Notes: generated by a model from the sequence alone, not told the origin. A stretch of DNA of 64,000 nt from Pleodorina starrii (GCA_030267565.1 BRXU01000013.1:1900001-1964000), one strand, 5' to 3'. Positions 1 through 22,210 are shown, numbered from the stretch's first letter. Made by a program: numbers and translations.

Positions 1-643
1 GGGAGGAGCGGGGAGGTATAAAGAAAAATTCGCAGCGGAGAGGAGCGCGGGGAGGAGGGGCAGGGCAGTGAGATTGGCGCGCAGGAGTCGGTGGTGACGG
101 CGGCTGCGTAGGAGCGGAGCGCAGGCCAGCGGCGGGCTGACTCCCGGACGCGTGTTTATCGCACGGCTGCGGGGCGGGAAGAGGGCCGGCGGGAGGAGGG
201 CCGGCGGGAAGAGGGCCGGCGGGAAGGGCTGTGCTGCGGCGCGGGCGGAGTTGCGGGAGCCTTCTGTTTTTGCCGCCCCGCCTTGCTCTGTGTACAGTCG
301 CCGCTGGCGCACATCGCGTCGGTTGTGGTGGTTGTGGCGGTTAGTTGTAAATTGGTTGCGCGGGGAATGGTTCCGTGTATGGTGTAGCTCAAGCGGGTGT
401 TTTTATGGCGCGGTCGCATCGCATATGCGGTTGCGAAACAACGCGCTCCCCTTGTGTTTGCATTGACGTGGCCCTCAGCGCGCAGGTTGCTGCTGCCGCG
501 TTCGGCCGCTCGGCCGGGCCGGTTTCCCCTAATCCGCCGGTGGATCCTGCTTGCTGCCTCATACCTCATGCTTATATCGGGCACTAACCGGGCACTACGC
601 GAACTGGCAACTGGCAGGTCAAGTCCTTTCTCGTACTCAAACC
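1..643. other. Left-edge GC-rich sequence without a supported gene
   Basis: No conserved protein, credible exon chain or RNA gene was seen here. The stretch holds a short G/C-rich tandem repeat (about 179-226) and open frames on both strands that look like GC-driven shadows. It lies downstream of the tentative minus-strand gene ending at 644 and may include its 3' UTR. Confidence 0.4.
179..226. repeat. Short tandem repeat, 15-bp unit
   Basis: About three copies of a GAGGGCCGGCGGGAR unit occur head to tail. The repeat keeps a reading frame open through simple sequence, so the open frames across it are not evidence of a gene. Confidence 0.75.
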
Positions 644-1983
644 TTATCGCGCTACCGGCCTCTTGTCGCTACAGCACAGCAGATTGCTGTGCTGGCTCAG
701 CTACAGCAAAGTTTGTCCGGTGGAAAAGAAATACATGGCGCAGTTCCGCCGTAATGCGCATACGGGTGTTGCTGCCCGGATCGCGGGGGGCCCGTCTTGC
801 CTGCGGGAGGCCATCCGCTCGCTGTCGGTCCTGCCACCGCCCGGCGAAGCCGCGGACTTGTCCTCGCGTTCCATGTGCGTGTTGCCGCTCACCCACTCGT
901 CCTGCCAGCTCTCTGGAACCTCGTCGTTGCGCTGCGAGCATCAGAAGCGGAGTACCACACGCGCGTGCAGTTTTGGAAAAGGCGAAGCTTAGGGTCATCG
1001 CCAGTTAGGGCCCGCAAAAGGCTGCGAGACGTGCAAGATACCCCGTCCCTCATCGTTCCTGCGGCTGTTGCCCGGGCATGCCCAAGCCCACCACCGGTCC
1101 GCACCCGCGACGGCTGAGATGACCGCGGCGTGGGCGCAGTCGACGACCTGGACGGATGCGGGAGCGAGATGCGGGAGGGATATGCGGGTTGGAGGTACGG
1201 CGTGGCGATGCGGATTGGGCCCAAAGAGGTTGGACAACAATTTTACCTTCTGCAATTTTCGATGTAGCAATTCGCAAAGCCGTCTGGCTCGCTCGCGCGA
1301 AGGACGCGATCGCAGTGATCGAAAACGTCGATTAAAAAAAAACAGAAAACCAAACAGGCAGAAACTCCGGTGCAATACAAATGAAGATGCGCACCTCCTC
1401 GCGGCCATCCCCTTGCTCCCGCTCTCGCCGCCGCCCGACGGCGCGGACCGCCCTTCCTGGTCGATGTGCGTGTTGCCGCTCACCCACTCGTCCTGCCAGC
1501 TCTCCGGAACCTCATTGCTGCCCTGCAAGCACCAACGGCAAAAAGACGAAATGAGCCAGCGCGCCCGCGCCCGCGCTCTCGAAGGAACGCAAGTATCCAC
1601 GTCCCGGCCGCGAAAGAGAAAATATCACCGACAGCAGAGGTCACGTTTTTTCCAAGCCATGGCGCGGGCGCGCCGGCCGGGCTGCGGTCGCCACTAGCGT
1701 GAGCTAAGCGCAGCTTGCTACGGTCTACAGGCAAAACGAGGCTCGAGGAAAGTGTGAAGGGGGCGACAAACTCGCGGAAGCGCGGACTTACGTAGTCTGA
1801 TTCCCGAGCGTCCCGTGGGTCCTTGGTGGCGAAGAGCGGCGCGGGAGCCGTGCGGCGCCCCACTTGGCTGCCGGGCAGTGTGCGCGTTCTCACATGGGCT
1901 GCGGTACGGGTGGCTCCGGCAGCATAGGCGGCCGCCGGCCGTCGGCGCGCGACGGGCGCGGTGTGGCGTGAAAGCATCAGCAT
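644..1983 (-). CDS. Tentative small protein with mitochondrial-like presequence and two alternative exons
   Basis: Product not recognised. Exon 1 (1983-1792, ATG at 1983) encodes 64 residues rich in Arg, Ala and Thr with few acids at the start (MLMLSRHTAPVARRRP...), like a mitochondrial presequence, and ends at a strong GTAAGT donor in phase 0. Two candidate second exons follow: B (1522-1395) and A (931-801). Both start in phase 0 behind a CAG acceptor, end in phase 2, and share the peptide core EVPESWQDEWVSGNTH followed by a diverged Gly/Ser-rich stretch ending M-A-A/S-R. A possible last exon (668-644) adds SDKRPVAR and a stop. Protein-level similarity confined to the exons supports coding. 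Using both exons shifts the frame into a TGA, so they would be alternatives. Exon A would use a GC donor. The last exon is the weakest part. Confidence 0.42.
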
Positions 1984-3852
1984 TGCCTGGTAAAGCGTGC
2001 ACAGGTACCGGTAGGCGCTCCTCCTTCTATTTAGGTAATAACACGAAGAGTCGAAGGCAGCACGTAAGCGCGTATGCCGCGAAAGCTAGGCGGCCAAGAC
2101 CAAGTACAGTTCCTGTGCGTTTTCGGTGCATGGTATGACGCACAAGTTTCGCAGCGTCGCCGTACCTGACGAAACGTGCCCGTTGCAATCCGGGCTCGTT
2201 CCGGCACGACCCGGTCTCGAATCGCAAGTTAGTTTGGGACAGACACAAGCCCGCAGGCAGTCTTTCGCAGGTTTAGAGCAACTGATGCAGTGATATGCTG
2301 AAGGTATTGCGCGAGGTACTCCGCCAACGAAAGCTGGCAGCTGAATGCAAGAAAAATCTGTGCAAGAAAAATACAACCCAGCTGCTCCCAGCCGCCCCAT
2401 ACTTTTCAGAGGAAGCCTTTCCGGCGCCCCTGGCCGACGGCACTTTTCAATTCCAAATGTGCGCTTTGCTTGCAATGCCTTGCCCTTTCCGAGCCTTTCC
2501 GAGCATGGGATGCCAGCTAAGTGTCAGGACGTCGGCCGCGCGGCGAGACCTCGGCGCTATTGTAAACCAACGTTCTTGTGCCAGATTCCGTGACGCGTGA
2601 CGAAACGCGGCACCGTGCATTTGCAAATATCCTTCAGAGGCGCGCAAGCTGCCTGTAATGGACTCCACCTCGGAGCCACGCACGCAGGCCCAGCGTGTCC
2701 AGACAGAAACGCCCTCGCATCCAGGCGCGAAGAGCTCACGACCCGCACGCTCCGCACCCCACCGTGTGCCACGCACACCAGCGCGGCCAAATCCCCAACG
2801 GCCCAGCCAACCGCCGCCATTGCGCCACCATGCGCCCAATCGACTTCTCCACACCGAGCCTAATTTACGTCTCGCCATGCATCACGGCCTGCGGTCGTAC
2901 TATACCGCATAGTCGCTGAACATCTCCCACCGCCGCTTTCGTCGCGCCACAGCACATGCTCACGCACACACCACAAACACAGCAATACCCGAAGTCCCGC
3001 GCGGTGTGAAACCCCAGCACCACGCACACGCGCGAGTCTGCGGTCGAGTCAGCCAAACGAGAGAACCGCCGCTGCCGCGCTTTACCAAGGGCGCACGGCC
3101 GTCAGGTGCGCGCCCCTGACGCTGCGCGTCAGGAAAGCCACATGGTGTGGCAAAAGCTGAAGCGGGAATCAGTCACCATTGCCGGTGCGACAAACGTACG
3201 CATCATCGCGCTTGCCTGCAGGCAACGCCGCCCTCGTGAAAGCGGCGCACTGCGAAAGAGGTACGGCAGCCACACCAATCCCACACCAGCCACAACACTG
3301 TCAGCCCAACCCGCAGCGAATGCGCGACCGCGGCGGTGCTTGCCTGCCTGTCAGTCTCCGCGTAACACGAACCACATCGAGTCGAGTAATAAACTGCCGA
3401 GGTGCATTGCACTTCCTCGCTACCGTTCCCAGAAGTCAGAAGTCAAGACGCCTCCAGGCAACAGGCACTGCTGCCAAGGCAACAGCCACCCACATCGCGC
3501 CCTCTCCTCGACCAGCCTGCCATGCGCATGCAAAGCTTGGACCGACGCAATCAGGGGCTCCCGAATGCTGTCCTCCCCTGACAGGCCCCGGTCCGGCATG
3601 CGGTATCGTAAACAGGAGGCCCGCCCCACATGAGTATACCCAACCTTCAGCGAGGGGCCATCCAAAGCCACCCAGTCGCACGTGCGCACCCTCACTCTGC
3701 TCCTGACCATACCGAGTTAAACGGCGAGCTGCCTACCCCAAGATGGGGGCCTGCGATCGCCGCAAGATCAACCGGCCAGACAACATCTCAAGCAGCGCTC
3801 TTATTCGGGCTCTGTACGTCAATCCAGCTCCTGAAGCAGCGCCCTGGTTGCT
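1984..3852. other. Intergenic region, no gene seen
   Basis: This stretch lies between two minus-strand genes and should contain the 3' UTR of the IDH gene at its right side and the promoter of the small gene at its left. I found no conserved protein, exon chain, RNA gene or long repeat. No TTACA (reverse of TGTAA) was noticed close to the IDH stop. Confidence 0.5.
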
Positions 3853-6777
3853 TTACTCGAGCTTGTCAATGATGGCCTTGGTGAAATCGCTGGTCGTCGC
3901 GTTGCCGCCCAGGTCGGCTGTCCGCCACTTGCCCTCTACGGGTTGGAGCGACACGGGGGAGGGCCAAGGGGCGGGTGCGCCTTTCATGCAAACGTCCTCG
4001 ACGAGCAAGGACAGCACAGCCCGTGCAGATTGGTCATGCGAGCTACAGGACATAGGCGGAAGGCCACAGGCTGGTCCAGGGAATTCCGCTGCCCGTGCCA
4101 ACGCCCCCTTGGGAGATGTACAGTAGGACAGGAACCAGGAGCAGCAGCCGTGCGCTGCGCTGATGACGTCAGGCAGCAGTAGCCCGTTGTCTGCTTAGCC
4201 TTGAGCCGCTCCCCTGACAAGCCTTCTGCCAAAGCCGGCCGGTTGCATCCCACTTCCCGTCCGCCGCAACTCACAGCCCCCGGCCTGCGAATGGGGCCCT
4301 CCATGGCTTTCTCCGGAGCCCTCCCAGCCGCCGCCCCTCCCGCTCGCGCCCACCTGCCAAGTCCCCCTCGCTCCCCTCGTTCCCCGCTCACCCGCAATGA
4401 CCGAGATGACCGCGTTCTGGATGTTATCCGCCTCCGCCTTGCGACCAATGTGCCGCAGCATCATGCAGCTGGACAGCAGCAGCGCAGTCGGGTTGGCCTT
4501 GTTCTTGCCGGCAATGTCGGGCGCGGTGCCGTGCACGGCCTCCGCCAGCGCGAGCCCGTTCAGGCCTGCAAAAGCACCAGGGGCGGAGGCGGAGAGGGAG
4601 TAACATTGACGTGCAGGGATGTGCGCAGCACACAGTATCGGGAGCGCACACGGGTCCGCAACAGGCGCGACGGAGCGGACACCAGCGCCGACGGTGGCAC
4701 GGATCAAGGCCGTGGCCTGTCATGTGCCCGTGACAGGCCGGCAGCCCAACGGCAGCCCTGATGTACAGGCCCCAGGGCATAGCTTCAGCGGCAGCACCCG
4801 ATTTGGGTTGCGGCCTGAATTCAGGCCAGGCTCAGATTGCCGCTCGCGGCGGCAAGTGAAACCACGCAATGAACCTGCTGCACGCTAAACAACATGCTGT
4901 TACCGTCGCGACCTGGCGGTGTAAACTATGGCAGCATCCAGCTGGTTGCCAGAGGCAAGGCTAACAATATGGCATACAGCACCCGCCAGCGCGGGCTGTT
5001 GGCTGGGGTGAGGAGCTTCATCCGCCCAACCGGTCCTTCGGTACAAATCCTTATGGGATGCCTGGTATGGCGGGCCTGATGAGGCGGCCGGCCGGGGCCT
5101 CCGACCGTGTCCTGCTCAATACGGCACGCAACTCCAAACGCCTGGCCGTCAGGCGGGCAGGTGCGCTATTCGCTGCGTGTGCTCTGGCCGCTTCCCGCGT
5201 TGGCCCCCTAGCGTGCCGACGACCCGCTCGGCATTAAATCGTATTGGTCCCATTCCACTGATGGGTAGCTGGGTCAAAAGTCCCCATTTGCCAGCAAGCA
5301 GCGCGCAGTTATGTTCCATTCCCGTCCCAAACCAGCCCCCGCCGCCCGACTGGCTGCATCTCTCCTCCCTTTCCCGTCCCACTCTACTGCATGCGCCCTC
5401 CTCACCAATGTTCATCGAGGGCGTGAGGCCCAGGCCGCCCACGAGGCCGGCGCAAAGGTCCGAGATGATGTCGCCGTACAGGTTGGGCATCACCAGCACA
5501 TCAAACTGCGCGGCATTGCAGGAAGCAAGCCAAGCGAGAGGAGATAAAGCGACCGGCAAGCACCGGGCAAACCGAGCCAGAACTTGCGAAGAGTGCCTAC
5601 CTGAGACTAAAGCACGCGAGGCGTAGTGCGTGCTAGGGTTTGAATTTGTACCGGTAGACGGCATGCAACGGGAAGTGAGACTTGCCCAACGTACCTGCGT
5701 GGGGTTGCTAACGAGCTGCATGCAGGCGTTGTCCACAATTACTTCCTCGTACTTGATGTCGGGATACCTGGTGGCCGCCTCACGGCAGCACTCGAGGAAC
5801 AGCCCATCCGCCTTCTTCATGATGTTGGCCTTGTGCACGGCCGACACCTTTTGCCGGCCGTTCTCACGAGCGTATGCGAAGGCAAACTCCGCAATGCGTG
5901 AACTGGCCTTGCGGGTAATGACCTGGGAAAGGGAGGGAAGGGCGGGGGTCGAGGATGGCTCCGAAAGGTGTCGAGGAGCGGGGTGTCGAGGGGTAAGAAG
6001 ACGAATGGCAAGCCGTTTGGCCATCGCGAGACTCTTCTTGAAAGTCCGGTACGTTGATGCATCGTGTAATTGTTTAAAAAAGCTCTCAAGAGCTACCCCG
6101 TTCCTTTTCCCGGCGAGACCGTTAGACACGTTGGGTCGGGCGTGCTGGCGCGGCAATAGGATTTACAGTGTCATAACTAGGGAATTGAAAAACTTGCCTT
6201 CAGGGATTCAACGACGCCAGGGACCACCTCGTGCTCCAAGCCCGAGTACTCGCCCTCTGTGTTCTCGCGCACGGTGACCAGGTTGATGCCGTCATAGCGC
6301 GTCTTGTAGCCAGGAATGTTAAAGCAAGGCCGCACGTTCGCGTAGAGGTCCAGCTCCTTGCGGAGCGTCAGATTCAGCGACCGGAAACCCTTGCCGATTG
6401 GCGTCGTCATGGGTCCCTTCAGCCCAATTTTGTGCTTCTGCGAGCCACAATTGGGTGCAAAGCGTTCGAGGCTCCCTCCATAACTTCCAATTAGCGGCTG
6501 TGGAGCTCACCAAGACGGAGTCCAGGTTCTCCCGCGTGACCATCGAGTTCGTGCGTGGGTCGGGCGTCTTGCCGATATGCTGCTCATCCCACACGACCGG
6601 GACGCGAACTGCGGTGAAAATCTCCTTGGTAGCAGCCGCAATTTCCGGGCCAATGCCGTCGCCAGGGAAGAGGGTCGCTTCGAACGTTTTGGTTGCGTAT
6701 CCCATCACGCGCGCCGACGACGGCAAGGCCGCCGTTGCAGCGGCCTGCATAAAAGCGCTACCGGCTTGCTTCAACAT
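3853..6777 (-). CDS. NAD-dependent isocitrate dehydrogenase, catalytic-type subunit, mitochondrial
   Basis: Oxidative decarboxylation of isocitrate to 2-oxoglutarate in the mitochondrial TCA cycle. Six exons: 6777-6511, 6437-6198, 5922-5695, 5505-5406, 4565-4392, 3935-3853; 363 residues. Residues 1 to about 30 form a basic, acid-free mitochondrial presequence. The mature part shows [10 protein letters not shown], then [13 protein letters not shown], the substrate motif [47 protein letters not shown], and [19 protein letters not shown] with the metal-binding aspartates kept. The last feature favours a catalytic rather than regulatory subunit. It ends with the family-typical [17 protein letters not shown]. 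Intron 2 has a GC donor (AAG/GCAAGT). Frame and phase agree at every junction. The start is the only Met before the presequence and faces the AlaRS gene across a divergent promoter. Confidence 0.93.
5923..6197 (-). other. GC-AG intron (IDH intron 2)
   Basis: On the minus strand the exon ends CTGAAG and the intron begins GCAAGT, the consensus of GC-AG introns; the acceptor is CCCAG before GTCATTACC. Only this junction keeps the family sequence VVESLK-VITRKAS in frame. Confidence 0.88.
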
Positions 6778-7515
6778 GATGTCAGAAATTGGGCAGTAGG
6801 TCGAACCAATTGAGCATAAACATGCCTTCAGTGTAGGGACACGCCCACATGAGCGTGAACGACAACTTGCTGCCGTGCAACATCGCGCTGCAACGACCAG
6901 ACCGCAGAGTGAGACATAACTTCTTTCCTTTTAACATCAGCAGACTTACGTCTGCAGCTGGTTCGCCGGTGTTTCCGGCACTGCTCTTTTCGGCGGCGAT
7001 CGGGCATACACCGTCCTTTAGGGTAGGTAGAAAGGTGCGTTCGGATAGACTGACGCCTTAGATGTTGATCAACACTGCTGGATTGCTTTTCTGCACCGCG
7101 GGATCTGTATCCCTGCCCTATGGACGATTGCAGGCAGCTGAGCGCCAAATCCAGCTTTGAAACGCCGTCTGTGCCACCATCCTGCATATCCGTTTTGGCA
7201 GCACCTGCACACCCTCAAGCCTGGCGGGATGCAGAGTGCGCGGTTCGCGGTGCTTGCAAGCGGCGGTCTTCAGAGCACGGCACGCCAACGTAATACGTCT
7301 CCACGCCCTTTGCCGTGTCCCTTCGTTGCGTATCCTCAAACTGCCACAGCCCTCAACACGGAGGAAAATTTTCGCTCATGCCGACGGCCGGTCCCCACCT
7401 GTTCGACGCAACCTACAAGCCGCTCCTAGAAAGCCCCCAACTGTTCATCCGGCGTCAAAACCCTTCCGCAGGGCCCCTTCAAGCGTAAGTGCGGCTGAAG
7501 ACACCGCTCGGCAGG
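6778..7515. promoter_or_regulatory. Divergent promoter region between IDH and AlaRS genes
   Basis: 738 bp separate the two start codons, so both promoters and 5' UTRs must lie here. No clear TATA box was found. A GTAAGT at 7485-7490 could be a 5'-UTR splice donor for the plus-strand gene. An in-frame TAA at 7486-7488 precedes the AlaRS ATG. Confidence 0.6.
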
Positions 7516-17681
<10,166 letters not shown>

Positions 17682-18967
17682 GCGGCCGACGAGGGCTGTC
17701 GGCGCGCGTCCCCATTTCGTTCCCGTTTCCTGGGGCAAGGTTGATCGCCTAGTGGCGGCCGCGCCGCGGAGCCTGGTGCGGCGGCGACGGCGACAGCGGT
17801 GGCAAGGACGGCAGCCACACTTCGGTCTCCGATAGTGACTTTTGCCATATAGCGTACGTGTTCGCGCGGCTGTGGGTCCGGGGTGCTGGACAAGTTTTAT
17901 TCGCCAGCGCCAGTGCCTGTTTTGGTTACTTCAGTAACCAAAGACAAAAGACGTGTGGTCTGCCGGGCCATGGCGGCTGCGGGTGGAAGGGGGCCTGCAG
18001 TGCACCACATCGGGGTGAAGGACGGTGTGCCCGTGGCATGACTGATGCAACGCCTCGAGGTAAGGCGGTTGGCAGACGGCAGGTGCAGCGTGGGTGCAGC
18101 TGCGCCGGATTCCTGCCTCTGGCGCGGCGTTCGCTGGCGAGGTGGGTCCTCGTGGCCAGCAGCAGGCGATGGGTTCTGAGATTTGTGTCTGGGCGCGTGT
18201 GGCAGGTGTGCCTTGCTGAAACGTGAGTCGGCAGCAGTGCAATGGACGTTCTACTACTACTGTGTCAGCTGTCAGGTCACCGGCATGCAGCACTACGGCA
18301 GTCCGCGAGGCAACTCTCTTATATGGTGGAAACCACCGCAGGTGGGCATATTACGTCTTTTAAGGGGAAATCGGGCCTGTCCGTGCTTGAAAGGAGATGG
18401 GGCCTGCCCGCCGCTGATTTCGCGACGTCGCCTTAGTGCCGATATGTGGTGGGCTTGGGCATTGACAGGTGTTCGGGGTACGCGCGACTCATTGCGGTCT
18501 GACTTAACCATAATGGAACTGAGTACGGCTTCGGCAACGGCTCTCAGTTTGACGGGTGAAAGCCCGGCCTCTTGACTAACCTGTTACCGATTGCTACACA
18601 CCATGTGCTCATCGCGGGACCCCTGCGGATGCGGACAGACCCTGGCGGGGGGGGGCCACCGTTCGTAACACTGCAGTTCGAAAGACGGGACGTACGGGGG
18701 GATAAACGTCTGGATTCGGACACGCACAGCGAACGAACAAAGGCAGCGAGCTCAATCTGAAACACTGGCACTTGGGCAGAGTTCAGGCTGAAACAGGTCG
18801 TCTGGGCGGATAAAGCGTCAGGAGCATTGCTTTTGGGCAGGTGAAAAGCTAATCAGGTTGAAGAGAGAGTACCCAAGGCCGTTCAAGGCACCCCAAAAGG
18901 CCGCAGCGGCAGGATCATGCTGACCCATTCCCTGGCCCTTTCTTTTTAACGCGATACAGCATACAGG
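17682..18967. other. 3' flank of AlaRS, no gene seen
   Basis: The stretch should include the AlaRS 3' UTR. I saw no TGTAA close to the stop, no conserved protein and no RNA gene. It leads directly into the minisatellite. Confidence 0.5.
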
Positions 18968-21890
18968 GTGCCCACGGCCCAACCCCACGGGTCAGCCCCA
19001 CGGGTCAGCCCCACGGCCCAGACCCACGGCCCAGACCAACGGCCCAGACCCACGGCCCAGACCCACGGATCAGCCCCATGGGTCAGCCCAACGGGTCATC
19101 CCCACCGCCCAGCCCCACGGCTCAGCCCCACGGGTCAGCCCCACGGGTCAGCCCCATAGCCCAGCCCCGCGTCCCAGCCCCACGGCCCAGCCCCACGGCT
19201 CAACCCCACGGCCCAGCCCCACGAGTCAGCCCCACGGGTCAGCCCCACGGGTCAGCCCCACGGATCAGCCCCATGGGTCAGCCCAACGGGTCATCCCCAC
19301 CGCCCAGCCCCACGGCTCAGCCCCACGGCTCAGCCCCACGGGTCAGCCCCACGGGTCAGCCCCACGGGTCAGCCCCACGAATCAGCCCCATGGGTCAGCC
19401 CAACGGGTCATCCCCACCGCCCAGCCCCACGGCTCAGCCCCACGGGTCAGCCCCACGGGTCAGCCCCACGGCCCAGCCCCACGGCCCAGCCCCACGGCCC
19501 AGCCCCACGGCCCAGCCCCATGGGTCAGCCCCACGGGTCAGCCCCACCGCCCAGCCCCACGGCCCAGCCCCACCGCCCAGCCCCACGGCCCAGCCCCACG
19601 GCCCAGCCCCACGGCCCAGCCCCATGGGTCAGCCCCACGGCCCAGCCCCACGGCCCAGCCCCACGGCCCAGCCCCATGGGCCAGCCCCACGGCCCAGCCC
19701 CACGGATCAGCCCCACGGCCCAGCCCCACGGCCCAGCCCACGGCCCAGCCCCATGGGCCAGCCCCACGGCCCAGCCCCATGGGCCAGCCCCACGGGTCAG
19801 CCCCACGGCCCAGCCCCATGGGTCATCCCCACGGGTCAGCCCCACGGCCCAGCCCCATGGGTCATCCCCACCGCCCAGCCCCACGGCTCAGCCCCACGGG
19901 TCAGCCCCACGGCCCAGCCCCACGGCCCAGCCCCACGGCCCAGCCCCATGGGTCAGCCCCACGGGTCAGCCCCACGGGTCAGCCCCACGGGTCATCCCCA
20001 CCGCCCAGCCCCACGGCCCAGATCCACGGCCCAGCCCCACGGCCCAGCCCCATGGGCCAGCCCCACGGCCCAGCCCCATGGGCCAGCCCCACGGCCCAGC
20101 CCCACGGATCAGCCCCACGGCCCAGCCCCACGGCCCAGCCCACGGCCCAGCCCCACGGGTCAGCCCCAGGGCCCAGCCCCACGGCCCAGCCCCACGGCCC
20201 AGCCCCACGGCCCAGCCCCACGGCCCAGCCCCACGGGTCAGCCCCACGGCCCAGCCCCACGGCCCACGGACCAGCTCCACGGCCCAGCCCCACGGGTCAG
20301 CCCCATGGGTCAGCCCCACGGCCCAGCCCCACGGCCCAGCCCCACGGCCCAGCCCCATGGGTCAGCCCCATGGGTCAGCCCCACGGGTCAGCCCCACGGG
20401 TCAGCCCCACGGGTCAGCCCCATAGCCCAGCCCCGCGTCCCAGCCCCACGGCCCAGCCCCACGGCTCAACCCCACGGCCCAGCCCCACGAGTCAGCCCCA
20501 CGGGTCAGCCCCACGGGTCAGCCCCACGGATCAGCCCCATGGGTCAGCCCAACGGGTCATCCCCACCGCCCAGCCCCACGGCTCAGCCCCACGGCTCAGC
20601 CCCACGGGTCAGCCCCACGAATCAGCCCCATGGGTCAGCCCAACGGGTCATCCCCACCGCCCAGCCCCACGGCTCAGCCCCACGGGTCAGCCCCACGGGT
20701 CAGCCCCACGGCCCAGCCCCACGGCCCAGCCCCACGGCCCAGCCCCATGGGTCAGCCCCACGGGTCAGCCCCACCGCCCAGCCCCACGGCCCAGCCCCAC
20801 CGCCCAGCCCCACGGCCCAGCCCCACGGCCCAGCCCCACGGCCCAGCCCCATGGGTCAGCCCCACGGCCCAGCCCCACGGCCCAGCCCCACGGCCCAGCC
20901 CCATGGGCCAGCCCCACGGCCCAGCCCCACGGATCAGCCCCACGGCCCAGCCCCACGGCCCAGCCCACGGCCCAGCCTCATGGGCCAGCCCCACGGGTCA
21001 GCCCCACGGCCCAGCCCCATGGGTCATCCCCACGGGTCAGCCCCACGGCCCAGCCCCATGGGTCATCCCCACCGCCCAGCCCCACGGCTCAGCCCCACGG
21101 GTCAGCCCCACGGCCCAGCCCCACGGCCCAGCCCCACGGCCCAGCCCCATGGGTCAGCCCCACGGGTCAGCCCCACGGGTCAGCCCCACGGGTCATCCCC
21201 ACCGCCCAGCCCCACGGCCCAGCCCCACGGCCCAGCCCCACGGCCCAGCCCCATGGGCCAGCCCCACGGCCCAGCCCCACGGATCAGCCCCACGGCCCAG
21301 CCCCACGGCCCAGCCCACGGCCCAGCCCCACGGATCAGCCCCACGGGTCAGCCCCAGGGCCCAGCCCCACAGCCCAGCCCCACGGCCCAGCCCCACGGGT
21401 CATCCCCACGGCCCAGCCCCACGGCCCACGGACCAGCTCCACGGCCCAGCCCCACGGGTCAGCCCCATGGGTCAGCCCCACGGCCCAGCCCCACGGCCCA
21501 GCCCCACGGCCCAGCCCCATGGGTCAGCCCCATGGGTCAGCCCCATGGGTTAGCTCCACGGGGCAGCCCCAGGGCCCAGCCCCACGGCCCAGCTCCAGGG
21601 CCCAGCCCCACGGCCCAGCTCCACGGCCCAGCCCCACGGCTCAGCCCCACGGGTCAGCCCCACGGCCCAGCCCCACGGCCCAGCCCCACGGCCCAGCCCC
21701 ACGGGTCAGCCCCAGGGCCCAGCCCCACGGCCCAGCTCCACGGCCCAGCCCCACGGCTCAGCCCCACGGGTCAGCCCCACGGCCCAGCCCCACGGCCCAG
21801 CCCCACGGGTCAGCCCCATGCGTCAGCCCCACGGCCCAGCCCCACAGCCGAGCCCCGCGTCCCAGCCCCACGGCCCAGACCCATGGGTCA
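18968..21890. repeat. 2.9-kb minisatellite of 13-bp units (CCCAGCCCCACGG type)
   Basis: About 220 head-to-tail units of 13 bp. The main variants are CCCAGCCCCACGG, GTCAGCCCCACGG and CCCAGCCCCATGG, with rarer CTCAG, ATCAG and CATCC forms. Because 13 is not a multiple of 3, all three frames of a strand read the same 13-residue peptide period (QPHGPAPRPSPTA on +, GWAVGLGRGAGP-like on -), so the very long open frames on both strands follow from the repeat. A higher-order duplication is visible: landmarks at 19155, 19521 and 19821 recur at 20421, 20748 and 21022, offsets 1266, 1227 and 1201, which differ by exact multiples of 13. It lies between the convergent AlaRS and PPDK genes. Confidence 0.95.
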
Positions 21891-22154
21891 TTTGCGTTGC
21901 TGTACTGCGCGTCTGCGCCTGGCGTGAATTCGGTGTGCCAATGGCCGGACGCGATTCGGCCCTCACACCTCATCGATTGCGTCATTCCGCATCGTGCTGG
22001 TTTTGTGCGTATGTGGGCTGGACGATGCACGCTCTCGCGGCTGCCCCGAGTAGCAGCTGCCCTTCGCGGTGCTCAACACTTGCATCGCGTATTGCTGCGT
22101 CCGTATGCCTATCCGTGTGTAGGTGAGACGGATGCTGGTTTGTTGACTGGTTGT

Positions 22155-22210
22155 TGAGGGCTACCTGAACACCCTGGGAGTGCCTTACCAGGGTGTTGGG
22201 GTAGCCCTCA
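22155..22210. repeat. Inverted repeat / RNA hairpin, 23-bp arms, 10-nt loop
   Basis: Arm 1 (22155-22177) and arm 2 (22188-22210) are complementary at 21 of 23 positions. The two central mismatches (TG against GG) would give one G-U wobble and one mismatch in RNA. Ends read TGAGGGCTACC and GGTAGCCCTCA. No transposon or promoter could be tied to it. Confidence 0.9.

Noticed and set aside
156..1008. Arg-rich open frames on both strands near the left edge
   Set aside because: They are driven by high GC and the 15-bp repeat; only the frame shared by the two paralogous exons shows protein-level conservation.
19078..22157. Open frames of up to 949 residues with Pro/His/Ala/Gly repeats, resembling a hydroxyproline-rich cell-wall protein
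   Set aside because: The 13-bp unit keeps all frames of both strands open with the same 13-residue period; block variants are whole-unit copies, with no sign of selection on one frame and no splice or start context.
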